A stretch of 46,798 nucleotides of DNA, from NCBI GenBank assembly GCA_022568195.1, contig JADFFS010000010.1, forward strand, positions 1 through 46,798, in the 5' to 3' direction. Shown here piece by piece: positions 10,212-17,341 of this stretch. The notes under the pieces were generated by a model, which worked only from the letters and a program-made list of their open reading frames with translations, did not search any database and had not been told where the DNA came from. Source of the stretch: Chloroflexota bacterium (GTDB lineage Bacteria > Chloroflexota > Dehalococcoidia > Lucifugimonadales > UBA3495). How positions within the stretch are numbered: position 1 is the stretch's first letter; each line of letters starts with the position of its first letter. The position numbers were made by a program, and so were the translations under genes.

Positions 10212-10850
10212 ATGCCCCTCCACTACGACGGCGAAATACGCATCACCAAGATCAACATGGGCCCCTACAACAACAACGGGTACATCGTGGTTTGCCCAGA
10301 GACCAACGAAGGTGTCATCATCGACACCCCCGCCGAGCCGGAAAAGCTGTTGGACGCCATCGGCGACGTTCAGATAAAGTCCATACTGATTACCCACAAG
10401 CACCAAGACCACTTGCTCGGCTTCGACGCGATCACCGGAGCCATCGGAGCGCCGGTGGCCATCGGCGTCAATGACGTGGACGGACTGCCCAGAGCGCCCG
10501 AAGTCGAACTGAAAGACGGCGCGGTAATCAAGTTCGGCAACCGGGAGATGCAGGTTCTAGACACCCCCGGACATACCGAGGGAGGGACTTGCTTCTTGAT
10601 CGGGAAACACCTGTTCTCCGGGGATACCCTGTTCCCCGGCGGACCGGGCAAGACCCGCAGCCCAGAGGCATTAAGCCAGCTAATCGACAGCATCACCAAG
10701 AAGCTCTTGGTCTTGCCCGACGATACTGCGGTGTATCCGGGCCACGGCGACGACACCACCATCGGCAAAGCCCGGGAAGAGTACCAGGTCTTCGCATCGA
10801 CTCCCCGTTCTCCGGACATGTTCGGGGATGTGGCCTGGCTCGGCAACTAA
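10212..10850 (+). CDS. Metallo-beta-lactamase-fold hydrolase (glyoxalase II-like)
   Basis: A 212-residue MBL-fold protein with the metal motif THKHQDH (HxHxDH), the second-site His in DTPGHTEGG, the bridging Asp in FSGDTLFPG, and the last His in VYPGHGDDT. The short length and this motif set place it with hydroxyacylglutathione-hydrolase-like enzymes, which act on thioesters and related substrates. Start supported by GGGAGGAAACTC directly upstream. It follows uvrA by 64 bases and may share its transcript. Confidence 0.87.
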   Translation: MPLHYDGEIRITKINMGPYNNNGYIVVCPETNEGVIIDTPAEPEKLLDAIGDVQIKSILITHKHQDHLLGFDAITGAIGAPVAIGVNDVDGLPRAPEVELKDGAVIKFGNREMQVLDTPGHTEGGTCFLIGKHLFSGDTLFPGGPGKTRSPEALSQLIDSITKKLLVLPDDTAVYPGHGDDTTIGKAREEYQVFASTPRSPDMFGDVAWLGN

Positions 10851-10896
10851 CCGGCTGTAACGTTTTATCGATACCCGGTAATCCCGTTGCATTTCT

Positions 10897-10921
10897 CCAG
10901 GGGGCGGCATCAGCCCCCTGG
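10897..10921 (+). terminator. Perfect 9-bp hairpin after the MBL-fold gene
   Basis: CCAGGGGGC (10897-10905) and GCCCCCTGG (10913-10921) form a perfect stem with a 7-base loop; GGTAA (10877-10881) and TTACC (10922-10926) could extend it. No T-run follows, so it may be an attenuator or a repeat rather than a classical terminator. Confidence 0.4.
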
Positions 10922-10979
10922 TTACCATCCATCGCCTCGAGGGAACCCATCCGAACGGATAAAGAAAGATGAGGTAAGA

Positions 10980-12242
10980 ATGTATCAAAGCTCCGTCTTG
11001 GACAATCGGCTGCGTGTGCTCACTTCGACCATGGACCACACAATGTCGGTATCCATAACCCTGTGCGTGGGCGCCGGTTCGCGGTACGAGTCCCCGGACC
11101 TGGCGGGTGTCTCCCACTTCATCGAACACCTGCCCTTCAAGGGCACCCGTAGCTGGCCAACAGCCAAGGACGTTAGCGAGGCCATCGAGGGCGTTGGAGG
11201 AATGATCAACGCCAGCACCGACCGTGAGATGACCCTTTTCTGGTGCAAGGTGGCCAGGCCCCACTTTCAGACCGCCCTCTCCGTGATGCTGGACATGCTC
11301 CTCAATCCTTTGCTGGACCCCGAAGAGGTAGAGAAGGAACGGGAGATCATCCAGGAGGAGTTGCGGATGACCTATGACCACCCGACTTACCGGGTGGACC
11401 TGCTCATCGACGAAGCGCTGTGGCCCGATCAAGCCATGGGTAGGGATGTCGGAGGCACGCCGGAGACTGTTGCCGCCATCTCCCAGCAAAGCATCAAGGA
11501 TTACATGGAACAGCAGTACAACCCGGCCAACACGGTTTTGGCCGTGGCCGGGAACATTGACCACCAGGAAGTCATCGACCTGGTGGAGAAAGCCACTCGG
11601 GACTGGCAGCCGCGGAAACCCTTGGACTGGGAGCCGGTATCCAACGGCGTTAGCTTTCCGGTGGTACAGGTAGAGCAGCGCCGGAGCGACCAGTCCCACG
11701 TGTGCATCGCCCTGCCAGGTCTTTCCTTGAACGACCCAGACCGGTACAACCTGGCCATGCTCAACGTGATTTTTGGCGATGGCATGAGCAGCCGATTGTT
11801 TTTGAACCTACGCGAGGACCAAGGTCTGACCTACGACGTCAACAGCACCATCCAGAATTTTCGGGACTGCGGATCACTGGTGATCTACTGCGGGGTAGAG
11901 CCGAAAAAGAGCCGGAAAGCAATCCAGGGCGTGATGGACGAGATGAAGGGGCTACACAAGGAACCCGGAGAACAGGAGCTGCACAAAGCCAAAGAGTACG
12001 CCAAGGGCCGTCTTTTGCTGCGCATGGAGGACACCCGCGCCGTGACGGGATGGCTGGCCGTTCAAGAAATGTTGCAGGGCAAGGTGTCTACGCCAGAAGA
12101 AGTGGTCCAACTAATCGACGCCGTTACCCCGGAAGACGTGGCCAGAGTTGCCCAGTATGTGTTCGATCCCGACAAGCTGAGACTGGCGGTTGTGGGACCC
12201 CATCGCAGTGAAAACATGTTTCTCAAGGTGCTCCAGTTCTGA
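10980..12242 (+). CDS. M16 family zinc peptidase (processing-peptidase-like)
   Basis: A 420-residue insulinase-family metallopeptidase. The inverted zinc motif HFIEH lies near residue 46, with the third ligand Glu in the EREIIQEEL segment about 75 residues later. The C-terminal half carries the inactive-domain motif GLTYDVNS. Such enzymes cleave short peptides or presequences. After the zinc motif the usual HMLFKGT appears as HLPFKGT, a minor variation. The start at 10980 has GAGGT upstream and begins MYQSSVLDNRLRV, the standard M16 opening. It is followed 34 bases later by the UGSC-associated gene. Confidence 0.9.
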   Translation: MYQSSVLDNRLRVLTSTMDHTMSVSITLCVGAGSRYESPDLAGVSHFIEHLPFKGTRSWPTAKDVSEAIEGVGGMINASTDREMTLFWCKVARPHFQTALSVMLDMLLNPLLDPEEVEKEREIIQEELRMTYDHPTYRVDLLIDEALWPDQAMGRDVGGTPETVAAISQQSIKDYMEQQYNPANTVLAVAGNIDHQEVIDLVEKATRDWQPRKPLDWEPVSNGVSFPVVQVEQRRSDQSHVCIALPGLSLNDPDRYNLAMLNVIFGDGMSSRLFLNLREDQGLTYDVNSTIQNFRDCGSLVIYCGVEPKKSRKAIQGVMDEMKGLHKEPGEQELHKAKEYAKGRLLLRMEDTRAVTGWLAVQEMLQGKVSTPEEVVQLIDAVTPEDVARVAQYVFDPDKLRLAVVGPHRSENMFLKVLQF

Positions 12243-12276
12243 CACGGAGGAATCCCCACCCGCTCATGGAGGAAGC

Positions 12277-13359
12277 ATGGACCCATCCACCGGCGTGGAA
12301 GTAGCAAGCCTGGAAGAGGCCCACGAGGCCATGTTCGAGCTGGGCTGGACCGACGGTTTGCCGGCAATACCTCCAACGCCGGCACTGGTTGAAGCCGCTC
12401 TGGACTACCTGGGCCGCGATCCCCAGGAGGTAATTGGGGAGGTCCCGCCCAAGAACCGGATCGCCACCGTGGAAAAAGTGGTGGTCAATTGCGTCATGGC
12501 GGGGTGCAAGCCCGAGTACATCCCGGTGGTGATTGCCGCAGTGGAAGCCATGCTGGACGATTCTTTCAATTTGAACGGCGTCCAGGCAACCACCAACTGC
12601 ATCAGTCCCTTGGCGATCGTCAGTGGCCCGGTGGTAGACCAACTGGGATTCAACCCCGGAGACAACGTTTTCGGGGGCGGCTCCCGGGCCAACGCCACGG
12701 TAGGACGGGCCGTCCGGCTGGTCCTGTGGAACATCGGCGGCGGCTACGCCGGGGAAATCGACCGTGCCACCCTGGGGCATCCAGGAAAATTCTCCTATTG
12801 CATTGCCGAAAACAGCGCGGACAGCCCTTGGGGACCGATCCACCAGGACCAGGGTTTCTCCGATAAAGCGTCATGCGTCACCGTTTTCGCTTGCGAGGCT
12901 CCCCACCATATCGCCACCGGCTCGGGCTATGTCCTGACGGCCAACGACATCCTGTCGGTAATTGCCGACAGCATCGCCACGGCCGGCAGCGCCACCATGA
13001 ACGGCGGCGGGCAAGTGCTGCTGGTGCTGGGGCCGATGACGGCCCAAAAGCTGGCCAACGACGGGTACGACAAAGGACAAATCCGGACTGAAATCAAGGA
13101 GCTGGCCCACAAACCGGTGAAATTGATGCGGTCCAACAAGTTTCTCAATCCGGAGCATCCCTTCCACTGGGCCCACCTGGTGGACCCGAGTGACGACGAC
13201 GCCATGATACCGGCCCTGCGCAACGCCGATGACCTGTTGGTCATGGTGGCCGGCGGTTGGGGATCGGGCTCAGGTTTCAACGCCATTTGCCACGGTTGGA
13301 TGCAGGCCGGAGGGTTGGCCCAGACCCGGGAAATAGTCATGCCGGAAAAGAGCGATTAG
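12277..13359 (+). CDS. Conserved protein of unknown function upstream of the UGSC selenoprotein gene
   Basis: A 360-residue, apparently soluble protein that I do not recognise as a named enzyme. It opens with EEAHEAMFELGWTDGLP. The middle has conserved-looking cysteines (VVNCVMAGCKPEY; TTNCISPL; YCIAENSADSPWGP) and glycine-rich stretches (GDNVFGGGSRANATVGRAVR; SATMNGGGQVLLVLGP). It ends in VMVAGGWGSGSGFNAICHG. Its stop is 111 bases before the UGSC selenoprotein start, same strand. By analogy with multi-subunit selenium-dependent reductases it could be a partner or substrate-binding subunit; this is inference. The start at 12277 is supported by GGAGG at 12268-12272. Confidence 0.75.
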   Translation: MDPSTGVEVASLEEAHEAMFELGWTDGLPAIPPTPALVEAALDYLGRDPQEVIGEVPPKNRIATVEKVVVNCVMAGCKPEYIPVVIAAVEAMLDDSFNLNGVQATTNCISPLAIVSGPVVDQLGFNPGDNVFGGGSRANATVGRAVRLVLWNIGGGYAGEIDRATLGHPGKFSYCIAENSADSPWGPIHQDQGFSDKASCVTVFACEAPHHIATGSGYVLTANDILSVIADSIATAGSATMNGGGQVLLVLGPMTAQKLANDGYDKGQIRTEIKELAHKPVKLMRSNKFLNPEHPFHWAHLVDPSDDDAMIPALRNADDLLVMVAGGWGSGSGFNAICHGWMQAGGLAQTREIVMPEKSD

Positions 13360-13360
13360 C

Positions 13361-13421
13361 GGTCAGCCGTCAGCAATCAGCGACTGACGCCCGGTTCGGA
13401 GCTGAGACCTGACTGCCGATG
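13361..13421. repeat. TCAGC heptamer repeats with an inverted copy, between the 360-aa gene and the UGSC gene
   Basis: GGTCAGC, CGTCAGC and AATCAGC run in tandem at 13361-13381. From about 13403 degenerate complementary heptamers (GCTGAGA, CCTGACT, GCCGATG) follow. The two halves could fold into an imperfect hairpin in the untranslated spacer. The same heptamer occurs at 3189, so it is a dispersed element, not one specific to this operon. Confidence 0.6.
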
Positions 13422-13470
13422 GCTCTTTTCATCTACCCTAAGAGAACCTTTTGGCGCCGAGGAGGGACCT

Positions 13471-14001
13471 ATGGCCAAGATTTTTCTATACAGCCCTGTG
13501 GGAGAAGAAGCACCCCATGCCACAGGCATCGCGCCTCTGATTGACCCACGGGGAAGCCGGGTGGCTTTCCTGTTCAACGGCCACGTCTCGGTAATCCCCT
13601 TCTGGCGGCGGCTGGAGGAGGAGTTAAAGACCCGGTGCGAGCCGGCCGAAACCATGACCGTCGTCAAGCCCAACACCTTTGCCCCGGCCGGCGCCAGCAC
13701 AATCGAGGAGCTTTCCAATGCCGATCTGGCCCTGGTGGGGGTCTGCGCTTGAGGCTCCTGTACCTCCGGCTCCGTGCGAGACGGCATCAATCTGGAAGGT
13801 AAGGGAGTGCCGGCCATCGTCATCTCCCACAACGTCTTCGAAAAAGCGGCCCACGCCCAGTCCAATGCCCTGGGTTTGCCCGAGCTCCGGGTCATCGTTT
13901 ACCAGCAGCCCAAAGGCCAGGAAGCGGACGTTGAAGGGGTCGAGGCAGCCAAACAGGTAGTCGATCAACTGATCAACATGGTTCAGAACGCGAATCTATA
14001 A
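13471..14001 (+). CDS. UGSC family selenoprotein (in-frame TGA at 13750-13752 read as selenocysteine)
   Basis: One reading frame of 176 residues is interrupted by a single TGA at codon 94. Read through as Sec, the site becomes VGVCAUGSCTSGSV, the U-G-S-C motif that names this family. Sequence on both sides is well formed: the N-terminal part begins MAKIFLYSPVGEE, and the C-terminal part has GKGVPAIVISHNVFEKAA. The arrangement, a U-G-x-C site followed by a KGVPAIVIS strand, recalls the Sec site of glycine reductase component B (recollection, not an alignment). Sec94 and Cys97 would form the redox pair. GAGGAGGG precedes the ATG. A G-containing hairpin 23 bases after the TGA fits a bacterial SECIS. 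A callable fragment from 13774 is only the second half. A sequencing error or pseudogene is the alternative, but the motif match makes this unlikely. Confidence 0.88.
13766..13795 (+). promoter_or_regulatory. Candidate bacterial SECIS hairpin of the UGSC gene
   Basis: CCGT (13772-13775) pairs with ACGG (13781-13784) around the loop GCGAG, which begins 23 bases after the TGA. CCGG (13766-13769) can pair with CTGG (13792-13795) as a lower stem across an internal loop. A short stem with a G early in the loop at this distance matches general bSECIS geometry. The upper stem is only 4 bp and has not been folded computationally. Confidence 0.55.
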
Positions 14002-14035
14002 ACGTTTGGCGCTTGCTCAAGGTCCCTTTCCACCC

Positions 14036-14307
14036 ATGAAACAGCCGGAACCCGTCCTCGTGGCACCCCTCTTCCCGGAACTCCTTAGCGAACTCTTGGA
14101 GGTCCTATCCTCGCTTACGCTGGAAGAGTGGGAGAATCCAACCTCTTGCCCGGGCTGGACGGTCCAGGACATAGCATCGCACCTTTTGGACGTGGAGGTG
14201 GGGCAACTTTCCCGGTACAGGGACGGTTTCCAAAGGTCTGTGTTACCAGCGGACGGTTGGCAGGATCTGGTTGCCAGCCTGAATCACAAAAACGCGCGGA
14301 CGGATGC
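14036..14307 (+). pseudogene. 3'-truncated maleylpyruvate isomerase N-terminal (MDMPI/DinB-like) gene
   Basis: The frame encodes about 90 residues typical of the mycothiol-dependent maleylpyruvate isomerase N-terminal / DinB-like fold: LLEVLSSLTLEEWENPTSCPGWTV is the core, followed by DIASHLLDVEVGQLSRYRDG with the metal-ligand His. Family members are usually over 200 residues. Here recognisable sequence ends at about 14300, exactly where the fumarylacetoacetate-hydrolase gene begins on the other strand. The frame stays open to 14872, but that part is simply the antisense of the hydrolase gene. I read it as a gene remnant cut by a rearrangement. Confidence 0.65.
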
Positions 14308-14308
14308 C

Positions 14309-15109
14309 CTACAACGCCGAGGCGTCGAACTCCTCGACTATTGGGTTGCGCAGCACACCGATACCGGGAATGTCCACTTCCACCCAATCGCCGGGCTTCA
14401 TGGCCTTGGTGGTGCCGGTGGTGCCGGAGAACACCAAATCGCCGGGATGCAGCGTGACCTGCTGGCTGATGTAGCTCACGATCTCGGCGAAGGTGAACAG
14501 CATATCTTTAGTGTGGGCCCGCTGTACCTCCTCGCCGTTGAGACGCACGATTACTTCAAGGTCTTGAGGATTGATATCCGTCTCGATCCACGGTCCCACC
14601 GGCGCGAAGGTGTCGGAGCCCTTGGCCCGCCAGAAACTAAAGTCTTTGCTTTGCCAGGACCGCTCGCTGACGTCGTTGCCGCAGGTGTAGCCCAGGATAT
14701 ACCGGCCGGCTTGTGCTGGGGTAATCCGGCGGCAATTTTTGCTGATGACCGCCACCGCTTCCCCCTCGTAGTGCAAATCGCCGTCCGAGTCCCGGGGCAA
14801 GATTATGGGATCTTCGGGTCCGGTCAACGCGTTGCGGCCCTTGTGCCACGGTTCCGGATGGTCGGGAGATAGGGGAATTTTCTCACCCAGCATCGAGGAA
14901 GCGAACCCTACGTGGTCGGCGAAATTGAGGCCGGGGCCCCAAATTGCCTCGGGTTCGGTGGGTGGCAACAGTTTGACGTCCGAAAGAAGGTGGTGGGTAT
15001 CGGTGAGGCGGAAGCGGGTATAAATGCTCCCTCGTATCTCGACGATCTCTTCTCCCATGACCGCGCCGAAGGCGACTCTCCTGTCGGCGCGAAAACGGGC
15101 AATCTTCAT
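14309..15109 (-). CDS. Fumarylacetoacetate hydrolase family protein
   Basis: A 266-residue FAH-superfamily enzyme, a metal-dependent C-C hydrolase or isomerase/decarboxylase of aromatic and sugar-acid breakdown. Visible signatures are the ligand block YEGEAVAVI, GYTCGNDVSERSWQ, the GSDTFAPVGPWI loop, LNGEEVQ, and LHPGDLVFSGTTGTT. The start at 15109 gives MKIARFRADRRVAFG, the usual beginning of the family; an in-frame upstream extension to 15235 adds 42 non-conserved residues. The 3' end abuts the truncated MDMPI-like gene. The substrate is unknown. Confidence 0.88.
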   Translation of the reverse strand: MKIARFRADRRVAFGAVMGEEIVEIRGSIYTRFRLTDTHHLLSDVKLLPPTEPEAIWGPGLNFADHVGFASSMLGEKIPLSPDHPEPWHKGRNALTGPEDPIILPRDSDGDLHYEGEAVAVISKNCRRITPAQAGRYILGYTCGNDVSERSWQSKDFSFWRAKGSDTFAPVGPWIETDINPQDLEVIVRLNGEEVQRAHTKDMLFTFAEIVSYISQQVTLHPGDLVFSGTTGTTKAMKPGDWVEVDIPGIGVLRNPIVEEFDASAL

Positions 15110-15197
15110 GATCCTAAACCTTCTGACGATAGATTCTGGGCGGATTCGGTTGGGATTGTAACCCTTCCCACCCTCCCCCGCAAGGGTAAAATCCCGG

Positions 15198-15226
15198 TTG
15201 TTGACATGGTGTTTTGAGATTAGAAT
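15198..15226 (+). promoter_or_regulatory. Possible sigma70-type promoter for the second luciferase-like gene
   Basis: TTGTTG (15198-15203), 17-base spacer, TAGAAT (15221-15226). A TTGACA at 15201 is too close (14 bases) to be the -35. This would leave a leader of about 75 bases. Confidence 0.35.
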
Positions 15227-15307
15227 ACTGCTCAAGGCGTGGGGTTTCTACCACGGTCCGTCCATGATTCAGCACCGTTGACTCCATTAGAAAACTGAGG
15301 AAAACTG

Positions 15308-16318
15308 ATGAAACTCGGTTTGTTCATCAACAACCAGTACCTGCCGGGAGAGTCCATGCCCGGCAAGATAGCGGAAAGCGTGCAGCAGGTCAGCGCCGCC
15401 CGGGAAGCCGGGTTTGATCTGATTTGCACCGGACAGCACTACTTGTCCGACCCTTTCCAGATGAGCACCACCTTGCCCTTGCTGGCCAGGCTGGCGGCAG
15501 AGGCCGGCGACATGGAGGTCGCGGCCACCGTGATACTGGTCCCCTTGCACAATCCAGTAGAGTTGGCCGAGAGCGTGGCCACCATGGACGCCATCTGCAA
15601 CGGGCGCTTTGTCTTCGGTATCGGCTTGGGCTATCGGGACGAGGAGTATATCTCCTTCGGGGTGGAACGTAGGGAACGGGTGGGCCGTTTGCGGGAGGCC
15701 CTGGACCTGATGAAGCTGCTCTGGACGGAGGAGGAGGTGGAGTTCCAAGGTCGATACTACCAAGTGCCCAAGGTACGGCCGTCGACCAGGCCGGTGCAGA
15801 AGCCTCATCCCCCCATCTGGGTTGCCGCCAACAACGGCGCCGCCATTCGCAGGGCGGCCCGGTGGGGGTATCCCTGGCTGATCAACCCCCACGCTACAGT
15901 CCCCATGGTGGCGGAGCAGTTGGCCGACTACCGGGCAGCATTAGCGAAGGCGAATCAGCCACCGCCCCCGGCCATGCCCATGATGCGAGAGCTCTACATT
16001 GCTAAGGACCGGGAGACCGCCTACCTGGAGAGCCAACCATATCTGGAGAATAAGTACGCGGCCTACGCCGCCTGGGGGCAGGACAAGGTGCTGCCCGGGG
16101 AAGAGAGCTTCACCGTCCCCTACCAGCAGTTGGCCCAGGACCGGTTCCTACTGGGGTCTCCCGACGATGTGGTCAAGGAGATCCGGCGCTACGAGGAAGA
16201 GCTAGGCGTTGACTATTTGATATTCCGGATGCAGTGGCCGGGTATGGGGCAAGACCAGCTGATGCGGGAAATCGAGACAATGGGCCGGGAAGTGATACCC
16301 AGGATTAAAGGCGCATAG
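15308..16318 (+). CDS. LLM-class flavin-dependent oxidoreductase
   Basis: A 336-residue luciferase-like TIM-barrel protein, distinct from the one at 3346. It starts MKLGLFINNQYLPGES and has AREAGFDLICTGQHYLSD, the segment VAATVILVPLHNPVELAE, MDAICNGRFVFGIGLGYRDEE, and RPVQKPHPPIWVAANNGAAI. The pattern suggests an FMNH2- or F420-dependent monooxygenase or dehydrogenase. GAGG lies 8-9 bases before the ATG. It is followed on the same strand by a methyltransferase. SAR202-type genomes often carry many paralogues of this family, thought to act on recalcitrant organic matter (background, not shown here). Confidence 0.9.
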   Translation: MKLGLFINNQYLPGESMPGKIAESVQQVSAAREAGFDLICTGQHYLSDPFQMSTTLPLLARLAAEAGDMEVAATVILVPLHNPVELAESVATMDAICNGRFVFGIGLGYRDEEYISFGVERRERVGRLREALDLMKLLWTEEEVEFQGRYYQVPKVRPSTRPVQKPHPPIWVAANNGAAIRRAARWGYPWLINPHATVPMVAEQLADYRAALAKANQPPPPAMPMMRELYIAKDRETAYLESQPYLENKYAAYAAWGQDKVLPGEESFTVPYQQLAQDRFLLGSPDDVVKEIRRYEEELGVDYLIFRMQWPGMGQDQLMREIETMGREVIPRIKGA

Positions 16319-16382
16319 CCCAAGTTATATTTGGAGGTTAAGGAGAGCGATTGCCAGCCTCTGCAGTAGGTGCCAATCAAAC

Positions 16383-17132
16383 ATGACCTGGTACGAGGAC
16401 CTGTTCAACCGGCAAACCTTCTTGGACCTATACGCCGAGCAGGACTCCCGTCTCGCGGTCCAAGAAGTGGACGGGTTGGTCAGCCTGTTGAACCTCCAGC
16501 CCAGCCAATCCATATTGGACGTCTGCTGTGGGTATGGCAGGCACGCCATCGAGCTGGCGAAAAGGGGCCATCGTGTGACAGGAGTCGACCTTGCGCCATT
16601 ACAGGTCAACGCCGCCGTGGCCGGAGCGGCCAAGGCGGGTGTTGAAGCCGAGTTTCTGGTGGGCGACGCCCGGCACATGAGGTTCCAGCAGGGATTCGAC
16701 GTGACGTTGAACCTGTTGACATCCTTCGGTTTGTTCGAAGAGGACGCCGAGCACTTGGAGATGCTGGCGAGAATCGCGGATGCAACGAAACTCGGCGGTT
16801 TGTTTCTGATGGACCTTTGGAACCGGGAGCAGGTGATCCGCGATTTTGGAGAGCGTGAAATTGAGACCCGGCCGGACGGGATCAAGATCGAAGAGCAATG
16901 GTCCTTTGACCCGTGGCGAGGCCGAATTGACTGGGACAACACCGTCCGGTTTCCAGATGGTAGCTGCGAGACCTGGCATCAATCGGTCAGGGCTTACACG
17001 CTGGTCGAACTCAAGAACATGCTGGGGCATGCCGGCTTCGAAATGGAACGAGTGTATGGCGATTTTCAGGGCCGGGCATACTCCCTGGATTCGCCCAACA
17101 TGATCACCGTCTCCAGGAAGCTTGGCGGATAG
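16383..17132 (+). CDS. Class I SAM-dependent methyltransferase
   Basis: A 249-residue Rossmann-fold methyltransferase. Motif I is ILDVCCGYGRHAIELAKRG, the acidic end of strand 2 is VTGVDLAP, motif II/III is AEFLVGDARHMRF, and the segment FDVTLNLLTSFGLFE follows. The C-terminal beta strands are intact (SVRAYTLVELKNMLGHAGFE). The methyl acceptor is unknown. The upstream ribosome binding site is weak. It lies 64 bases after the luciferase-like gene and may be co-transcribed. Confidence 0.85.
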   Translation: MTWYEDLFNRQTFLDLYAEQDSRLAVQEVDGLVSLLNLQPSQSILDVCCGYGRHAIELAKRGHRVTGVDLAPLQVNAAVAGAAKAGVEAEFLVGDARHMRFQQGFDVTLNLLTSFGLFEEDAEHLEMLARIADATKLGGLFLMDLWNREQVIRDFGEREIETRPDGIKIEEQWSFDPWRGRIDWDNTVRFPDGSCETWHQSVRAYTLVELKNMLGHAGFEMERVYGDFQGRAYSLDSPNMITVSRKLGG

Positions 17133-17150
17133 AAACGACGCTGGACGGCG

Positions 17151-17225
17151 TCACCCCCATCCCTTCGCCGGGCTCAGGATGACAGTTTTGGGGCAAGGCT
17201 CCGTCAAGGGGGAAGGGACTAGCTT
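17151..17225. repeat. Dispersed intergenic repeat, copy A
   Basis: Begins with TCACCCCCATCCCTTCG, a 17-base string identical to 26984-27000, and later has GGGGAAGGGACT, matched near 27038-27050 by GGGGAAAGGGACT. The middle part GCTCAGGATGACA also resembles the arm of the palindrome at 19471. This 209-base gap before the membrane Fe-S gene holds no gene. Confidence 0.6.
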
Positions 17226-17341
17226 TCTACTTTTGACCGTTGAAAGTCTTGGTGGGGGTAATGCCCCCAGCGTTGGGGCACAAAATGGTTAGGAGAAATG
17301 TTAAACTGATACCCGCAATAACATAGGAGTGCTTAGCAAAT

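Noticed and set aside
13471-13752. Truncated pseudogene or frameshift at the TGA
   Set aside because: Both sides stay in the same frame, the motif formed by reading Sec is the diagnostic UGSC, and a second Sec gene lies nearby.
14308-14872. Continuation of the MDMPI-like frame as a 279-aa protein
   Set aside because: This part is the antisense of the well-supported FAH-family gene and shows no family sequence.
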